A stretch of DNA of 64,000 nt from NCBI RefSeq assembly GCF_002272835.1, contig NZ_MLAO01000011.1, positions 1 through 64,000 on the forward strand, in the 5' to 3' direction. Shown piece after piece: positions 47,202-56,658 of the stretch. This stretch comes from Helicobacter sp. 11S03491-1. Its GTDB lineage: Bacteria > Campylobacterota > Campylobacteria > Campylobacterales > Helicobacteraceae. The stretch's first letter is position 1. Each line of letters starts with the position of its first letter. A program made the position numbers and the translations under genes. A model generated the notes under the pieces. That model ran no database searches, was not told the DNA's origin, and saw nothing but the letters and a program-made list of their open reading frames with translations.

Positions 47202-47552
47202 ATGCTTATGTTTGGGATTAAAAATTGCGGTAGCGTGAAGAAAGCAAAAGATTTTTTTGAAACAAGGGGTATAAAGTATGATTTTATAGATTTAAAGATT
47301 CATAAACCCACCTTATCTGATATTCGCAGATGGGTAGAAAATAAAGGAATTGATAGAGTATTGAACTCAAAGGGTACTACTTATAAAAAGTTAGGACTAA
47401 AAAATATGAATTTAGATTTATCTGCTAAAATTAAATATTGTTATGAGAATCCTTTGTTGCTCAAGCGTCCTATTATCGATAAAATTGATGGAGATAAGAT
47501 AATTGTTGGGTTTGATGAAGGGGAGTATAAAGAAACTTTTGGGCAAATATGA
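47202..47552 (+). CDS. ArsC/Spx family thioredoxin-fold protein
   Basis: A 116-residue protein of the arsenate reductase-like family. FGIKNCGSVKKAKDFFETRGI carries the N-terminal Cys; DLKIHKPTLSDIRRWV and LLKRPIIDKIDGDKIIVGFDE match the YffB/ArsC pattern. There is only one Cys at the active site (NCGS), so it is not a CXXC Spx. The role is uncertain: a glutathione- or thiol-linked reductase is the usual guess. AAGGAG fixes the start. Its stop overlaps the NlpC/P60 gene by 4 nt. Confidence 0.82.
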   Translation: MLMFGIKNCGSVKKAKDFFETRGIKYDFIDLKIHKPTLSDIRRWVENKGIDRVLNSKGTTYKKLGLKNMNLDLSAKIKYCYENPLLLKRPIIDKIDGDKIIVGFDEGEYKETFGQI

Positions 47553-48901
47553 AATCACTTTTTTTATCTTTTTTAATATTATTTTTAGTTGGGTGTGCAA
47601 GTAAAAATGCTCCATTAGCAGATTTATCTCTCCCTCAAGATGCAAATTTTTATATCCAACAAGGACAAGAGATTCATTTACCTCCCAAAGCACTTGAAAA
47701 TCTTAAAGAAAACTATTTGAAAATTTGGTTTTCACCTTGGACAACTATGGAAGTCAATCAAGATAAGAATGAAGTTTTCTGGATAGGACCTTCTTTGCTC
47801 AAAAGCCCTGGTTATGGGGAGAATTTGAAGAAAAATTCTTTGGAATACACAAGTAAAATTTATGCGGATATGGATATAGAGCATTACCCAAGTGTTGCAA
47901 TAAAAGCTATCATCACAACAGATACTAATGTGCGTGCAGTGCCTACAGATAAACCTCGATATAATTCTCCAAGCGGCTATCCTTTTGATAGATGGCAAAA
48001 TTCTTTGATTTTTCAAGGTACTCCTGTGTTGATTACTCATTATGATATTACAAAACGATGGGCGCATATTCAAAGTAGTTTTGTTTATGGTTGGGTAAAG
48101 GTAGGGGATATTGCCAGAATTCATCCAAAAGATATCACTTATCTTTTGTCATTAAAAAACTATGTAGTTCCCAATCAAGACAAAATACCCCTTTACGGTC
48201 CTAAGGGCAATTTTTTAACAGATGCGCGCATAGGAGAGATATTTGCCCTAAAGCCATCCGGGCATCCGGATAAACAAGACTCTATGGCTAAAGAAGTTTA
48301 TGTTTATAAGAAAAATTTAGATGGGTATGGGGTTTTCATTAGCGCTAAAATAGAGGATTCGGATTTTAGTCCTTTTCCAAAAAGAATGGATGCTATCGCC
48401 ATGGCAGGTATTGTGAATTCTATGTTGGGAGAAAGCTATGGCTGGGGAGGTTCTTTGGAAAATAGAGATTGCTCTGCTTTTACAAGGGATAGTTTTGCTA
48501 ATTTTGGTATTTTGTTGCCTAGAAATTCTGCTTCTCAAGCTAAATATGCAAACAATATGATTGATTTGAGCAAAATGAGCGCTAAACAAAAAGAGCAATA
48601 TATCATCAAGCATGCCACTCCTTTTGCGACAATTTTATGGCTTAAGGGGCATATTATGCTTTATATAGGGACATATGAAGGTAGGGCAATAGTTGCCCAT
48701 AGCGCTTGGAGTATCTCAACTTCAAATTTATTTTCAAAAACTCAAAACATTTTGGGAGGAGCTGTGATTACAACACTTTGGGTAGGAAAAGAAAAAAATG
48801 GAATTTTATTTAAATCAAAGATGTTAATTGATAGAGTATTAGGGATGTCTGATTTATATGATTATGCTTTTCATCTTGAAAATTCCGGAGGGAAAGAGTG
48901 A
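47549..48901 (+). CDS. NlpC/P60 lipoprotein with SH3 domains
   Basis: A 450-residue lipoprotein: the signal LSFLILFLVGC gives acylated Cys16. An SH3-type stabilising region (about residues 110-200, WAHIQSSFVYGWVKV) precedes the NlpC/P60 peptidase: YGWGGSLENRDCSAFTRDSF with the catalytic Cys near 308, and KGHIMLYIG with the His. It should cut peptidoglycan stem peptides (HP0087-like) at the outer-membrane face. In H. pylori this gene neighbours mqo; here znuA and znuC lie between. Confidence 0.88.
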   Translation: MKSLFLSFLILFLVGCASKNAPLADLSLPQDANFYIQQGQEIHLPPKALENLKENYLKIWFSPWTTMEVNQDKNEVFWIGPSLLKSPGYGENLKKNSLEYTSKIYADMDIEHYPSVAIKAIITTDTNVRAVPTDKPRYNSPSGYPFDRWQNSLIFQGTPVLITHYDITKRWAHIQSSFVYGWVKVGDIARIHPKDITYLLSLKNYVVPNQDKIPLYGPKGNFLTDARIGEIFALKPSGHPDKQDSMAKEVYVYKKNLDGYGVFISAKIEDSDFSPFPKRMDAIAMAGIVNSMLGESYGWGGSLENRDCSAFTRDSFANFGILLPRNSASQAKYANNMIDLSKMSAKQKEQYIIKHATPFATILWLKGHIMLYIGTYEGRAIVAHSAWSISTSNLFSKTQNILGGAVITTLWVGKEKNGILFKSKMLIDRVLGMSDLYDYAFHLENSGGKE

Positions 48902-49755
48902 GATTTTTTTTAGTTATTCTCTTGCTGGGAACATTTTCTTGGGCAACAAATAAAGTAAATGTGATTGTGAGCGTTATTCCTCAAATCTATTTTGTTAAAA
49001 AGATTGGGGGAGATTATGTCCATGTGAGCGCAATGGTCCCTGATGGGAGAAGTCCGGAAACATATGAGCCTCTTCCGAGTCAAATCAAGCTTATTAAAAA
49101 TGCTGCTATTTATTTGGGTGTGGGGATGGAGTTTGAAAAGATGTGGCATGATCGTTTCATGGGAGTGAATCCTACAATGAAATTTGTAGATTTATCCAAA
49201 GCCCTCAATCTTTTCCAAACACATAACTCAAGCCATAGCAATAACCTTCATCATCAAAAGCATGATCCCCATATTTGGTTGTCCATAAAATTTGCAAGAA
49301 TCCAGGCTCAGAAAATCTATGAAGTTCTTTCTCAAATAGATGTATCTAATAATTTAATTTATAAAGATAATTTAAATAAATTTTTAAAAGAAATTGATAA
49401 TATTGATTCAGAGATTAAGATAATTTTTGCGCAACCTCATGCACAAAAAATATTTGTTGTCTATCACCCGGCTTTTGGTTATCTGGCAAATGAATATGGG
49501 CTTGAAGAAATTGCACTTGAAAATGAGGGTAAATCACCAAAAACAAAACAATTAATTGCAATGAGAAAGCTAATCCAACAAAAAAATATTAAAGTCATTT
49601 ATATCCAACCTCAATTTTCTAAGAAACGTATCCAATCTTTGGCAAATGATTTGAAACTAAAGGTGTTGGAACTCGATCCTCTCGCGCCGGATTGGGAAAA
49701 AAATATGGTGTATATAGCTAAAATGATTGCCACACAAGGAAAAATAAGTCAATGA
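48898..49755 (+). CDS. znuA: zinc ABC transporter substrate-binding protein
   Basis: A 285-residue periplasmic protein of cluster A-I (ZnuA type). The signal peptide is MRFFLVILLLGTFSWA. A His-rich loop (THNSSHSNNLHHQKHDPHIW, about residues 103-122) and YHPAFGYLANEYGL supply metal ligands. The start is GTG at 48898 overlapping the NlpC/P60 stop by 4 nt. The His loop favours zinc over manganese. Its end overlaps znuC. Confidence 0.9.
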   Translation: MRFFLVILLLGTFSWATNKVNVIVSVIPQIYFVKKIGGDYVHVSAMVPDGRSPETYEPLPSQIKLIKNAAIYLGVGMEFEKMWHDRFMGVNPTMKFVDLSKALNLFQTHNSSHSNNLHHQKHDPHIWLSIKFARIQAQKIYEVLSQIDVSNNLIYKDNLNKFLKEIDNIDSEIKIIFAQPHAQKIFVVYHPAFGYLANEYGLEEIALENEGKSPKTKQLIAMRKLIQQKNIKVIYIQPQFSKKRIQSLANDLKLKVLELDPLAPDWEKNMVYIAKMIATQGKISQ

Positions 49756-50471
49756 CACTTCTTGAATGCAAAGCCTTGTCTTTTCGTTATGGGAATGAGT
49801 ATGTGCTGGAAAATATAAATTTTTCAATCATGGAAAAAGATTTTTTGGCAGTTATTGGTCCTAATGGAGGTGGAAAAACAACATTGATACGGATTTTATT
49901 GGGGTTATTAAAGCCAAATAAAGGAGAGATTGTTTATCCTAATCCTTTGATGTTCGACTCTCACAGTTTGATTGGCTATGTTCCCCAAGACACCACTATT
50001 AATAGCGATTTTCCTATACAAGCTATTGATGTGGTAAAAATGGGATTTTTGAAAAAAAGTTTTTTAGGTTATAAAGTGAGTAAAAAAGAAACATATATTG
50101 CTTTTGAAATGCTTGAAAAATTAGGGGTAGCACACTTAGCACACTATAGGATATCGGAGCTTTCAGGAGGACAGAGGCAAAGGATTTTGATAGCTAGAGC
50201 ACTTTGTGGTAATCCAAAATTGATTATTTTAGATGAACCCACTTCAAGCATTGATACAAAAACTCAAAGTGAAATTTATAAAATATTAAAAAACTTTAAT
50301 ACCTTTCATACTATAATTGTGATTAGCCATGACATATCTATATTGTTGGGATATGCTTCAAGAGTTCTTTATGTCAATAAAGAAGTAATTACGCATAAGC
50401 TTCCAAATGTAAATTTAGATACAAATGGGCACATATGTGAAGTCGATCTGCTTGATAGATTTGCAAATTAG
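49752..50471 (+). CDS. znuC: zinc ABC transporter ATP-binding protein
   Basis: A 239-residue ABC ATPase: Walker A GPNGGGKTT, Q-loop GYVPQDTT, signature LSGGQRQR, Walker B KLIILDEPTS and the switch His in VISHDIS. The ATG overlaps the znuA stop by 4 nt. It should energise the permease encoded at 51845, but the mqo gene separates the two. Confidence 0.92.
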   Translation: MTLLECKALSFRYGNEYVLENINFSIMEKDFLAVIGPNGGGKTTLIRILLGLLKPNKGEIVYPNPLMFDSHSLIGYVPQDTTINSDFPIQAIDVVKMGFLKKSFLGYKVSKKETYIAFEMLEKLGVAHLAHYRISELSGGQRQRILIARALCGNPKLIILDEPTSSIDTKTQSEIYKILKNFNTFHTIIVISHDISILLGYASRVLYVNKEVITHKLPNVNLDTNGHICEVDLLDRFAN

Positions 50472-50480
50472 GAGTGATAA

Positions 50481-51833
50481 ATGGAAAATGAATTTGATGT
50501 CGTGATTATAGGTGGAGGTATTTCCGGATGTGCATCTTTTTATGTTTTGAGTGAATATAGCAGTATTAAAAAAGTTGCCATTGTAGAAAAATGCGATCAG
50601 TTAGCAAAAATAAGCACAAATGCGAAAGCAAATTCTCAAACCATTCATGATGGCTCCATTGAGACAAATTATACTGTTGAAAAAGCTAAAAAAGTCAAAC
50701 TCTCTGCTTTTAAAGTGAGACGTTATGCTATGAATAAAAATTTGCAAAATAAAATTATTTTTGAAAATCAAAAAATGGCTATTGGTGTGGGAGATGAAGA
50801 ATGCGCCTTCATGAGAAAAAGACATGAAAATTTCAAAGAAGTTTTTCCCGATCTGGAGTTTTTTGATAAAAAAATTATCAAAGAAATTGAGCCTAATATA
50901 ATTTTGGGGACAAATGGGGGAGATAGATTAGAAAATGTTGAGGGTTCAGGATTTAGAAAAGATTGGTCTGCAATGAATTGGGAGCTTTTGGCTGAAAATT
51001 TTGTTTCTGAGGCAAAAAAGATAAATCCTGAAGGCGAGGTATTTTTGAATTTTCGTGTAAAAAAAATAGAGCAGCATGCCGGTGGTTATACACTTATATC
51101 AGATAGATCAGACAAGATTCATGCAAAATTTGTGTTAGTAGATGCAGGGTCTTATTCTTTACCTTTAGCACAATCTATGGGTTATGGTTTAGATTTGGGG
51201 TGTTTGCCGGTTGCAGGAAGTTTTTATTTTGTGCCTGATTTGCTTAGAGGTAAGGTTTATACCGTTCAAAATCCCAAACTTCCTTTTGCTGCTTTGCATG
51301 GAGATCCCGATGTGGTTATTAAAGGCAAATCGCGTATTGGACCTACAGCGCTTACAATGCCAAAATTAGAAAGAAATAAGCATTTATTTGGAGGCATTAG
51401 TATGGAGTTGCTTAAAATGGACTTAAATAAAGAAGTTTTTAAAATTTCTTGTGATTTGCTTTCTGATAAAGAAATTCGTGATTATGTTTTTAGAAACATA
51501 GTTTTTGAGTTGCCTTATATTGGAAAACGAAAATTCCTTAAAGATGCACGTAAAATTATTCCATCTTTGAAGCTTGAAGATCTTGAGTATGCAGAAGGAT
51601 TTGGAGAGGTTCGTCCTCAAGTACTTGATAGGACTAAAAAGAAACTTGAACTTGGAGAGAAAAAAATCTCTACCAATAAAGGGATTACTTTTAATATGAC
51701 GCCTTCACCGGGAGCTACAAGTTGTTTGCAAAATGCTTTGGTGGATGTCCAAGAAATTACTACATATTTAGGGGCAAATTTTGACTTAGAGAGATTTTAT
51801 CAAGATCTTTCTCCGGAGGAATTAAATCATTAA
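50481..51833 (+). CDS. mqo: malate:quinone oxidoreductase
   Basis: A 450-residue FAD enzyme, opening [19 protein letters not shown] (dinucleotide-binding GXGXXG). [20 protein letters not shown]-type sequence and [16 protein letters not shown] near the end match the HP0086 class of Mqo, which oxidises malate to oxaloacetate and reduces menaquinone at the inner membrane. It starts 9 bp after znuC and ends 11 bp before znuB, so it is transcribed inside the zinc operon. A generic FAD-dependent dehydrogenase is the alternative reading. Confidence 0.85.
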   Translation: MENEFDVVIIGGGISGCASFYVLSEYSSIKKVAIVEKCDQLAKISTNAKANSQTIHDGSIETNYTVEKAKKVKLSAFKVRRYAMNKNLQNKIIFENQKMAIGVGDEECAFMRKRHENFKEVFPDLEFFDKKIIKEIEPNIILGTNGGDRLENVEGSGFRKDWSAMNWELLAENFVSEAKKINPEGEVFLNFRVKKIEQHAGGYTLISDRSDKIHAKFVLVDAGSYSLPLAQSMGYGLDLGCLPVAGSFYFVPDLLRGKVYTVQNPKLPFAALHGDPDVVIKGKSRIGPTALTMPKLERNKHLFGGISMELLKMDLNKEVFKISCDLLSDKEIRDYVFRNIVFELPYIGKRKFLKDARKIIPSLKLEDLEYAEGFGEVRPQVLDRTKKKLELGEKKISTNKGITFNMTPSPGATSCLQNALVDVQEITTYLGANFDLERFYQDLSPEELNH

Positions 51834-51844
51834 TAAGTTATCCA

Positions 51845-52660
51845 ATGAGTGAGCTTTTAACTTATGATTTTGTCCGAAATGCTTTAATCGCATCATTTTT
51901 GATTAGCATTTGTGCAGGGGTGATTGGTTCTATTGTTGTTTCAAATAAAACTGTGTTTTTAACAGGAGGGGTAGCTCATAGTGCTTTTGGAGGGGTAGGT
52001 GTTGCTTTATATTTTGGATTTAATGCTACTTTAGGAGCTTGTTTTGCAGGAGTGTTAATGGCATTATTAATGGTATATGCCACTACTAAATATAAAAATA
52101 GGATTGATACTTTTATTGCTGCGAGTTGGGCTTTGGGAATGGCAATTGGAATAATTTTGATCGATTTGACACCCGGATATAGCAGTGATATTACAAGCTA
52201 TTTATTTGGTTCTATTATTGCAGTGGCTCCAAGTGATATAGTAAGCATTGGAGTGTTTGATGTTGTATTGTTATTTTTTGTTGGGGTTTATTATAGAGAA
52301 CTTTTGAGTATTTTCTATGATAGTGAATTTTGCAAACTTAAAAAAATCAATGTCAAAGTTTTTAATATCATTATTTTTGTGCTTGTTTCTCTTGGAGTGG
52401 TCATGAGTATGGGCGTAGCAGGACTTATTTTAGTGCTTTCAATTCTTTCTATCCCGGCTTACATTGCAACAATGTTTGTTTCTTCTTTAAGGTCACAAAT
52501 GTTTTTATCATGGATTCTTTCATTGATCTTTATGTGGAGTGGTTTTTTTATCTCTTATGCTTATGATTTAAGTATAGGAGCTTGTATTGTTGTGGTGTCT
52601 GTATTGGGAATGGGGCTTGGGATTTTATTTAAAAATATATCTTATAATTTTAGAATCTAA
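51845..52660 (+). CDS. znuB: zinc ABC transporter permease
   Basis: A 271-residue ABC-3 family permease with about eight helices. FLTGGVAHSAFGGVGVALYFG, TSYLFGSIIAVAPSDI and LSILSIPAYIATMF are family blocks. It should form the channel for the ZnuA/ZnuC system encoded upstream across mqo. The ATG at 51845 has only a weak upstream site, which fits translation coupled to mqo. Confidence 0.9.
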   Translation: MSELLTYDFVRNALIASFLISICAGVIGSIVVSNKTVFLTGGVAHSAFGGVGVALYFGFNATLGACFAGVLMALLMVYATTKYKNRIDTFIAASWALGMAIGIILIDLTPGYSSDITSYLFGSIIAVAPSDIVSIGVFDVVLLFFVGVYYRELLSIFYDSEFCKLKKINVKVFNIIIFVLVSLGVVMSMGVAGLILVLSILSIPAYIATMFVSSLRSQMFLSWILSLIFMWSGFFISYAYDLSIGACIVVVSVLGMGLGILFKNISYNFRI

Positions 52661-52670
52661 AAGGAAAAAA

Positions 52671-52880
52671 ATGTCTGAACATCAAGAAATAAAACTTTCT
52701 TTACAAGTAGCAAGAAGAGCAGTTAAAATTGTTGTATTTATTGGGATGTTTGCCATTTTTTTAATGATGATTAATATTTATATCTTGCTTAGTCAAATTA
52801 CAGCTACAGCACAAATGAGCAAAGAAATTCATTCTATGCAAGAACAAATCAAAGCCTTAGAAGCAAAATTTGAAAAATAA
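52671..52880 (+). CDS. small membrane protein with coiled-coil tail
   Basis: A 69-residue protein starting at ATG 52671 after AAAAGGAA; the longer open frame overlapping znuB is rejected. One helix at residues 18-40 (KIVVFIGMFAIFLMMINIYILL) is followed by a coiled coil (SKEIHSMQEQIKALEAKFEK). It may correspond to the small HP0085-like protein of Helicobacter; no function is known. Its end overlaps the next gene by 11 nt. Confidence 0.75.
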   Translation: MSEHQEIKLSLQVARRAVKIVVFIGMFAIFLMMINIYILLSQITATAQMSKEIHSMQEQIKALEAKFEK

Positions 52881-53721
52881 TCTAAAATTTTTTTTCCCTT
52901 TATTTTTTCTTTTGGATTTTGTCATGGCTCAGGATTTAAGGATAAACAGAACTGATACAATAAACCTATCTCTAAAGCCTACATTTTATGGAACTATCAA
53001 AACAGGGTTAGGGTATTATTCTTACAAAGAACCCAATGTGATGTCTATTACGGGTCCTATGTATGTGGTCAGTGCAATCGGAGGTCTCAAACTCAATCCC
53101 TTAATCAAGACTGATGCAACTCTTTATTATTCTAGAGATTTGGGTAGAAATACTTATGATGGGGGGATTATGCTAAATGATGGAAGTATCTTACCCCATC
53201 AATCATTGTCGAGCGATTGGTATGTAGGGGGAAAATATCGAGCAGGTTTGATTATTGGTAATGGTATTGATGAGTGGCTTGTGCTTTATTTGGGATTAGG
53301 CTATCGTTATTTGCATAATCAAATACATGGCAGTGGAGCTTATTTAAGAGAACAAACCTATCTCTATATGCCAATGGGGGGGCAGGTAAAAGTATGGTTG
53401 TTTGATAAAGTGAGATTAAATCTTGATGTTGAGTTTAGAGCGTTACTTTTAGGAAACAATATCAGTCACTTTAAGGATCTTGGATATGACAACAATCTTC
53501 ATTTTATTCAAAATAGTGGCAGCGGGACCAGAGTTACCTTAGGAGCAGAGGTTTTTATCACAAGAAAATCCTCTATTTTAGTTGAGGGATTTTTAGATTA
53601 TTGGAACATAGGGCAATCAAGTAAAGAAAAGCTTTATGAAAAAGGAATATCAAAAGGATCTTATATAGAACCTGTTAATAAAACTTTGTTTTATGGACTT
53701 CAAGTAGGCTATTCTTTTTAA
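52870..53721 (+). CDS. outer membrane beta-barrel protein
   Basis: A 283-residue protein. The start is TTG 52870, the only one that gives a signal peptide (KNNLKFFFPLFFLLDFVMA, cleavage before QDLR). The mature part has alternating strands with many Tyr and Gly (GTIKTGLGYYSY, LVLYLGLGYRYL) and ends LQVGYSF, a C-terminal Phe typical of barrels. The function is unknown; a place at the end of the zinc operon makes a metal-linked outer-membrane role possible but unproven. It overlaps the convergent comF gene by 4 nt. Confidence 0.8.
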   Translation: MKNNLKFFFPLFFLLDFVMAQDLRINRTDTINLSLKPTFYGTIKTGLGYYSYKEPNVMSITGPMYVVSAIGGLKLNPLIKTDATLYYSRDLGRNTYDGGIMLNDGSILPHQSLSSDWYVGGKYRAGLIIGNGIDEWLVLYLGLGYRYLHNQIHGSGAYLREQTYLYMPMGGQVKVWLFDKVRLNLDVEFRALLLGNNISHFKDLGYDNNLHFIQNSGSGTRVTLGAEVFITRKSSILVEGFLDYWNIGQSSKEKLYEKGISKGSYIEPVNKTLFYGLQVGYSF

Positions 53722-54299
53722 TCTCCGGCATCACAAAGCGCAATCCCAAATAAAACATTTGAGCCTGATTTTTCTACAATATTTTTAGCTTCAGCCATTG
53801 TTGTGCCTGTAGTGATAATATCATCTACAATAAATACATTTTTAGGCGCGCCGGAATAAAAAAATTTTCTGGGATTTGCTTGGCGATATTGGAGTGATTT
53901 ACCTGCATAATGAACATTATTTTGGGCTTTGAGCTGCCCGTAGGAGGGTTTAATACCATGCTTACAGAATTCTTTGAGAATAACGCCTGTATGGGAATAA
54001 TAGCTTCTTACCCAATCATCAATACCAATCCCATAAAGTTTATTTTGCTTCCAGATAGATAGATGTTGGTGATGGGAATCAAAGAAATAGTTACTTGCTT
54101 TTTTGGCAAGTATTTTTAATAGGCGGCTGCCAAAAACCCAATATTTACTTGTGAGTAGCATAGAAATATCTTGATAATAATAAAAACTATAAATACTTAT
54201 GCCTTCAATAACGCGTGTTCTTGGAGTAATTCTGATTGATTCAAGACACTTTTTACAAATAGGTTTGAGTGAAAAATTGCCACAACTAACACATTTCAT
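53718..54299 (-). CDS. comF: ComF family phosphoribosyltransferase-like protein
   Basis: A 193-residue protein starting at ATG 54299. The N-terminal zinc ribbon is CVSCGNFSLKPICKKC; the C-terminal PRTase motif VFIVDDIITTGTTMAEA binds PRPP-like ligands. ComF proteins assist uptake of transforming DNA; H. pylori ComF (HP1473) is needed for competence. The start overlaps the tmk stop by 4 nt. It is the last gene of the serS-comF unit. Confidence 0.88.
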   Translation of the reverse strand: MKCVSCGNFSLKPICKKCLESIRITPRTRVIEGISIYSFYYYQDISMLLTSKYWVFGSRLLKILAKKASNYFFDSHHQHLSIWKQNKLYGIGIDDWVRSYYSHTGVILKEFCKHGIKPSYGQLKAQNNVHYAGKSLQYRQANPRKFFYSGAPKNVFIVDDIITTGTTMAEAKNIVEKSGSNVLFGIALCDAGD

Positions 54300-54931
54300 A
54301 GCATTTTTTCGATAGCCTTGATGATTTGAGTATGAATACATTCAGGGGGGAGAGAGGCATCAATGACAACGAGTTTGGATTTCAATTCGTTAGTTACTTG
54401 TTCGATATTTTTTTGAATATCAAGTAAATAGTCAATTCCTCGTAATTCTATAGAATCATTAGATTTTTTTTCTAAACGAGATTGAAGCGTAGAGGTATTA
54501 ATTTTTAACATAATCACCAAATCAGGCACGATATGGTCAGTAGCAAATAAATTAAATTCTTTTGCTTTTGGAATTTGTTGTGCATAAGCAATGCCTGATA
54601 TAATACTTCTATCAGACAAAATAAGTTTGCCTTGATTGGGGATAAGGACTTTTGCAGTATGCTCTGCTCTATCAGCCAGAAATAATAAAAATTCTGTTTT
54701 AGAATCCATGTGGTAGCTTTTTGTTGCATTTTGAACAGATGTTAAATGGGATTTTTTTTTATTGTTTATATTCTCCGGATTATTTTCTTTCAAAATGATT
54801 TCACGAATTTGCGCTCCTATAGGACTACCTCCGGGTTCTTTGGTAAAAATAGCTTGAGGATAGCAAGCTTTTAACAAAGAGAGCTGTGTAGATTTACCAC
54901 AAGTATCAATCCCTTCCAGTGCGATATACAT
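54296..54931 (-). CDS. tmk: thymidylate kinase
   Basis: A 211-residue P-loop kinase phosphorylating dTMP to dTDP. ALEGIDTCGKSTQLSLL is Walker A, KEPGGSPIGAQIR the DR/PGG block and LSDRSIISGIAYAQ the thymidine-site motif. Residues 50-70 carry an inserted Asn/Lys-rich stretch. It overlaps coaD by one base and comF by four. Confidence 0.94.
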   Translation of the reverse strand: MYIALEGIDTCGKSTQLSLLKACYPQAIFTKEPGGSPIGAQIREIILKENNPENINNKKKSHLTSVQNATKSYHMDSKTEFLLFLADRAEHTAKVLIPNQGKLILSDRSIISGIAYAQQIPKAKEFNLFATDHIVPDLVIMLKINTSTLQSRLEKKSNDSIELRGIDYLLDIQKNIEQVTNELKSKLVVIDASLPPECIHTQIIKAIEKML

Positions 54932-55413
54932 TATTCTCCTTTTAATTCTTGGATATATTTATGAACAACTTCAGGGATTAGATGAGAGACCTTACCATTG
55001 TGTTGGAGAATACTTCTGATGATAGAAGAGCTAATAAAAGCATTTCTTAAAGTTGGCATGAAATAAATCGTATCTAATTCGTCATTTAAAGAAGCATTGG
55101 CATATCCCATTTGAAGTTCATATTCAAAATCACTGACTACGCGAAGTCCTCTGATGATAAGCTTAGCTTTGTTATCTCTGGCAAAATCAGCCAAAAGATT
55201 ATCGAAGCACACACATTGGACTTTGGAGATATTTGCTGTGGCAAGCTCTAACATGGCTTTGCGATCTTTGAGGGCAAACATGGGGTGTTTGGAGCTTGAT
55301 TTGGCAATAGCAATAATAACTTTATCAAAAAGTTCTATGCTTCGTTTGATGATATCAAGATGTCCATTGGTAAGAGGATCAAAAGTTCCCGGATAAATAG
55401 CTATTTTTTGCAT
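54931..55413 (-). CDS. coaD: phosphopantetheine adenylyltransferase
   Basis: A 160-residue enzyme adding AMP to 4'-phosphopantetheine in coenzyme A synthesis. [17 protein letters not shown] holds the T/HXGH nucleotidyl site, and [10 protein letters not shown] the C-terminal signature. The start at 55413 lies 13 nt inside the ubiX end; an in-frame codon 15 bp upstream was rejected because the family starts at the KIAIYPGTF strand. Confidence 0.95.
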   Translation of the reverse strand: MQKIAIYPGTFDPLTNGHLDIIKRSIELFDKVIIAIAKSSSKHPMFALKDRKAMLELATANISKVQCVCFDNLLADFARDNKAKLIIRGLRVVSDFEYELQMGYANASLNDELDTIYFMPTLRNAFISSSIIRSILQHNGKVSHLIPEVVHKYIQELKGE

Positions 55414-55985
55414 GGATTTTCTCCCCATCTGGGATAAAGATCATTGGGAATATTTAGGGCATCCAACCATTTGCCTACTAAAAAGTTTTCCATAGACTCC
55501 AAATTTGATATTTTAGAATAATAAGCTAAGATGGGGGGCGCAATAATGACATTGAGATGAGAGAGTCTAAGCATATTTTCAAGAGCAATACTTGAGAGAG
55601 GGAGCTCTCTTGGAGCAAGGAGAAGCTTTTTGTGTTCTTTGAGAATAACACTTGCGCAACGTGAAATTAATTCATCGGCTATACCCCAAGAGATTTTTGC
55701 TAACATATTCATACTTGTAGGAACAACCGCCATCATATCAACCCCAAAACTACCTGATGAAATATTAGCCCCAATTTCATCTTCATCAAATAACGTCATT
55801 TTGCGGCCATTTTTGATAAGCCTATCAAGCGCAGATTCAATTTCACATCCTATTTCTTTTTCTGCGACTATTTTTGCACTCTCAGAAATAATAACAAAAA
55901 GATCTATTTCTTTAGGAATAGATTCAATAAGTCTAATACCCAAATTAACCCCACTTGCACCGCTAATACCTGCAATCATTTTCAT
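55401..55985 (-). CDS. ubiX: flavin prenyltransferase UbiX
   Basis: A 194-residue enzyme that prenylates FMN to make the cofactor of UbiD decarboxylases. [17 protein letters not shown] binds flavin; [23 protein letters not shown] and [11 protein letters not shown] are the characteristic blocks. Campylobacterota use a UbiD-type step in menaquinone synthesis, which fits. The start overlaps flgA by 4 nt. Confidence 0.93.
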   Translation of the reverse strand: MKMIAGISGASGVNLGIRLIESIPKEIDLFVIISESAKIVAEKEIGCEIESALDRLIKNGRKMTLFDEDEIGANISSGSFGVDMMAVVPTSMNMLAKISWGIADELISRCASVILKEHKKLLLAPRELPLSSIALENMLRLSHLNVIIAPPILAYYSKISNLESMENFLVGKWLDALNIPNDLYPRWGENPCKK

Positions 55986-56656
55986 AGGACTTCTCCTTTG
56001 TTTATATCTATAACTTTTATACGAAGTATTTTTTTTGTTTCAGGATTTATAGCTTGAATCACCTCTCCTAATGAGCCATTTTGTTTGGCAATAAGAGTAG
56101 TTTGAAGATTAATATGATTATCCTTAATAATACCTATAAAATTATCATTTTTGTGTATGAGGATTTTGGGTTGGATTTTGTCCATTGTAATAATACTATT
56201 AGGAGGGATATAGGATTTGGCACTGACTTGATTGATTTGTGAAGCAACAATAGGGGTTTGATTTAGTTTATCCAGAGTAATTGTGTCTTTAAAGGTATTA
56301 GTATCGGTGATATCTTGAGATGTTTTGATAGTATTGTTTGATCGATAAACATTGATCGTAGCTTTTATTTGATATTGCAGGGGGATTTGCAATAAAGAAT
56401 TTTGCAAAGATGTATGCAACAAAATAATCCCATCTTTTTTATTGAGGTATTTAGAATCAAGTCCAATAGAATGGATATGGTAGTTTTCAATCAAAATATT
56501 AGGCGGGATAAATAATGAAATATCAATGATGCGGATATGATAATTTTTGTATTTTTCTCCATAGGCATTTTGGAGATAAGTTTTGATTTGGGAAATATTG
56601 CTATTTGCCCAAAGATTAAGACTTACCAACAAAAATAGAAAAATTTTTTTTATCAT
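55982..56656 (-). CDS. flgA: flagellar basal-body P-ring chaperone FlgA
   Basis: A 224-residue periplasmic protein with the signal peptide MIKKIFLFLLVSLNLWA. The C-terminal SAF-type domain (AKSYIPPNSIITMDKIQPK; GEVIQAINPETKKILRIKV) matches FlgA, which helps FlgI assemble the P ring. It lies in the housekeeping serS-comF unit, 2 bp after uvrD, as HP1477 does. Confidence 0.88.
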   Translation of the reverse strand: MIKKIFLFLLVSLNLWANSNISQIKTYLQNAYGEKYKNYHIRIIDISLFIPPNILIENYHIHSIGLDSKYLNKKDGIILLHTSLQNSLLQIPLQYQIKATINVYRSNNTIKTSQDITDTNTFKDTITLDKLNQTPIVASQINQVSAKSYIPPNSIITMDKIQPKILIHKNDNFIGIIKDNHINLQTTLIAKQNGSLGEVIQAINPETKKILRIKVIDINKGEVL

Positions 56657-56658
56657 GT

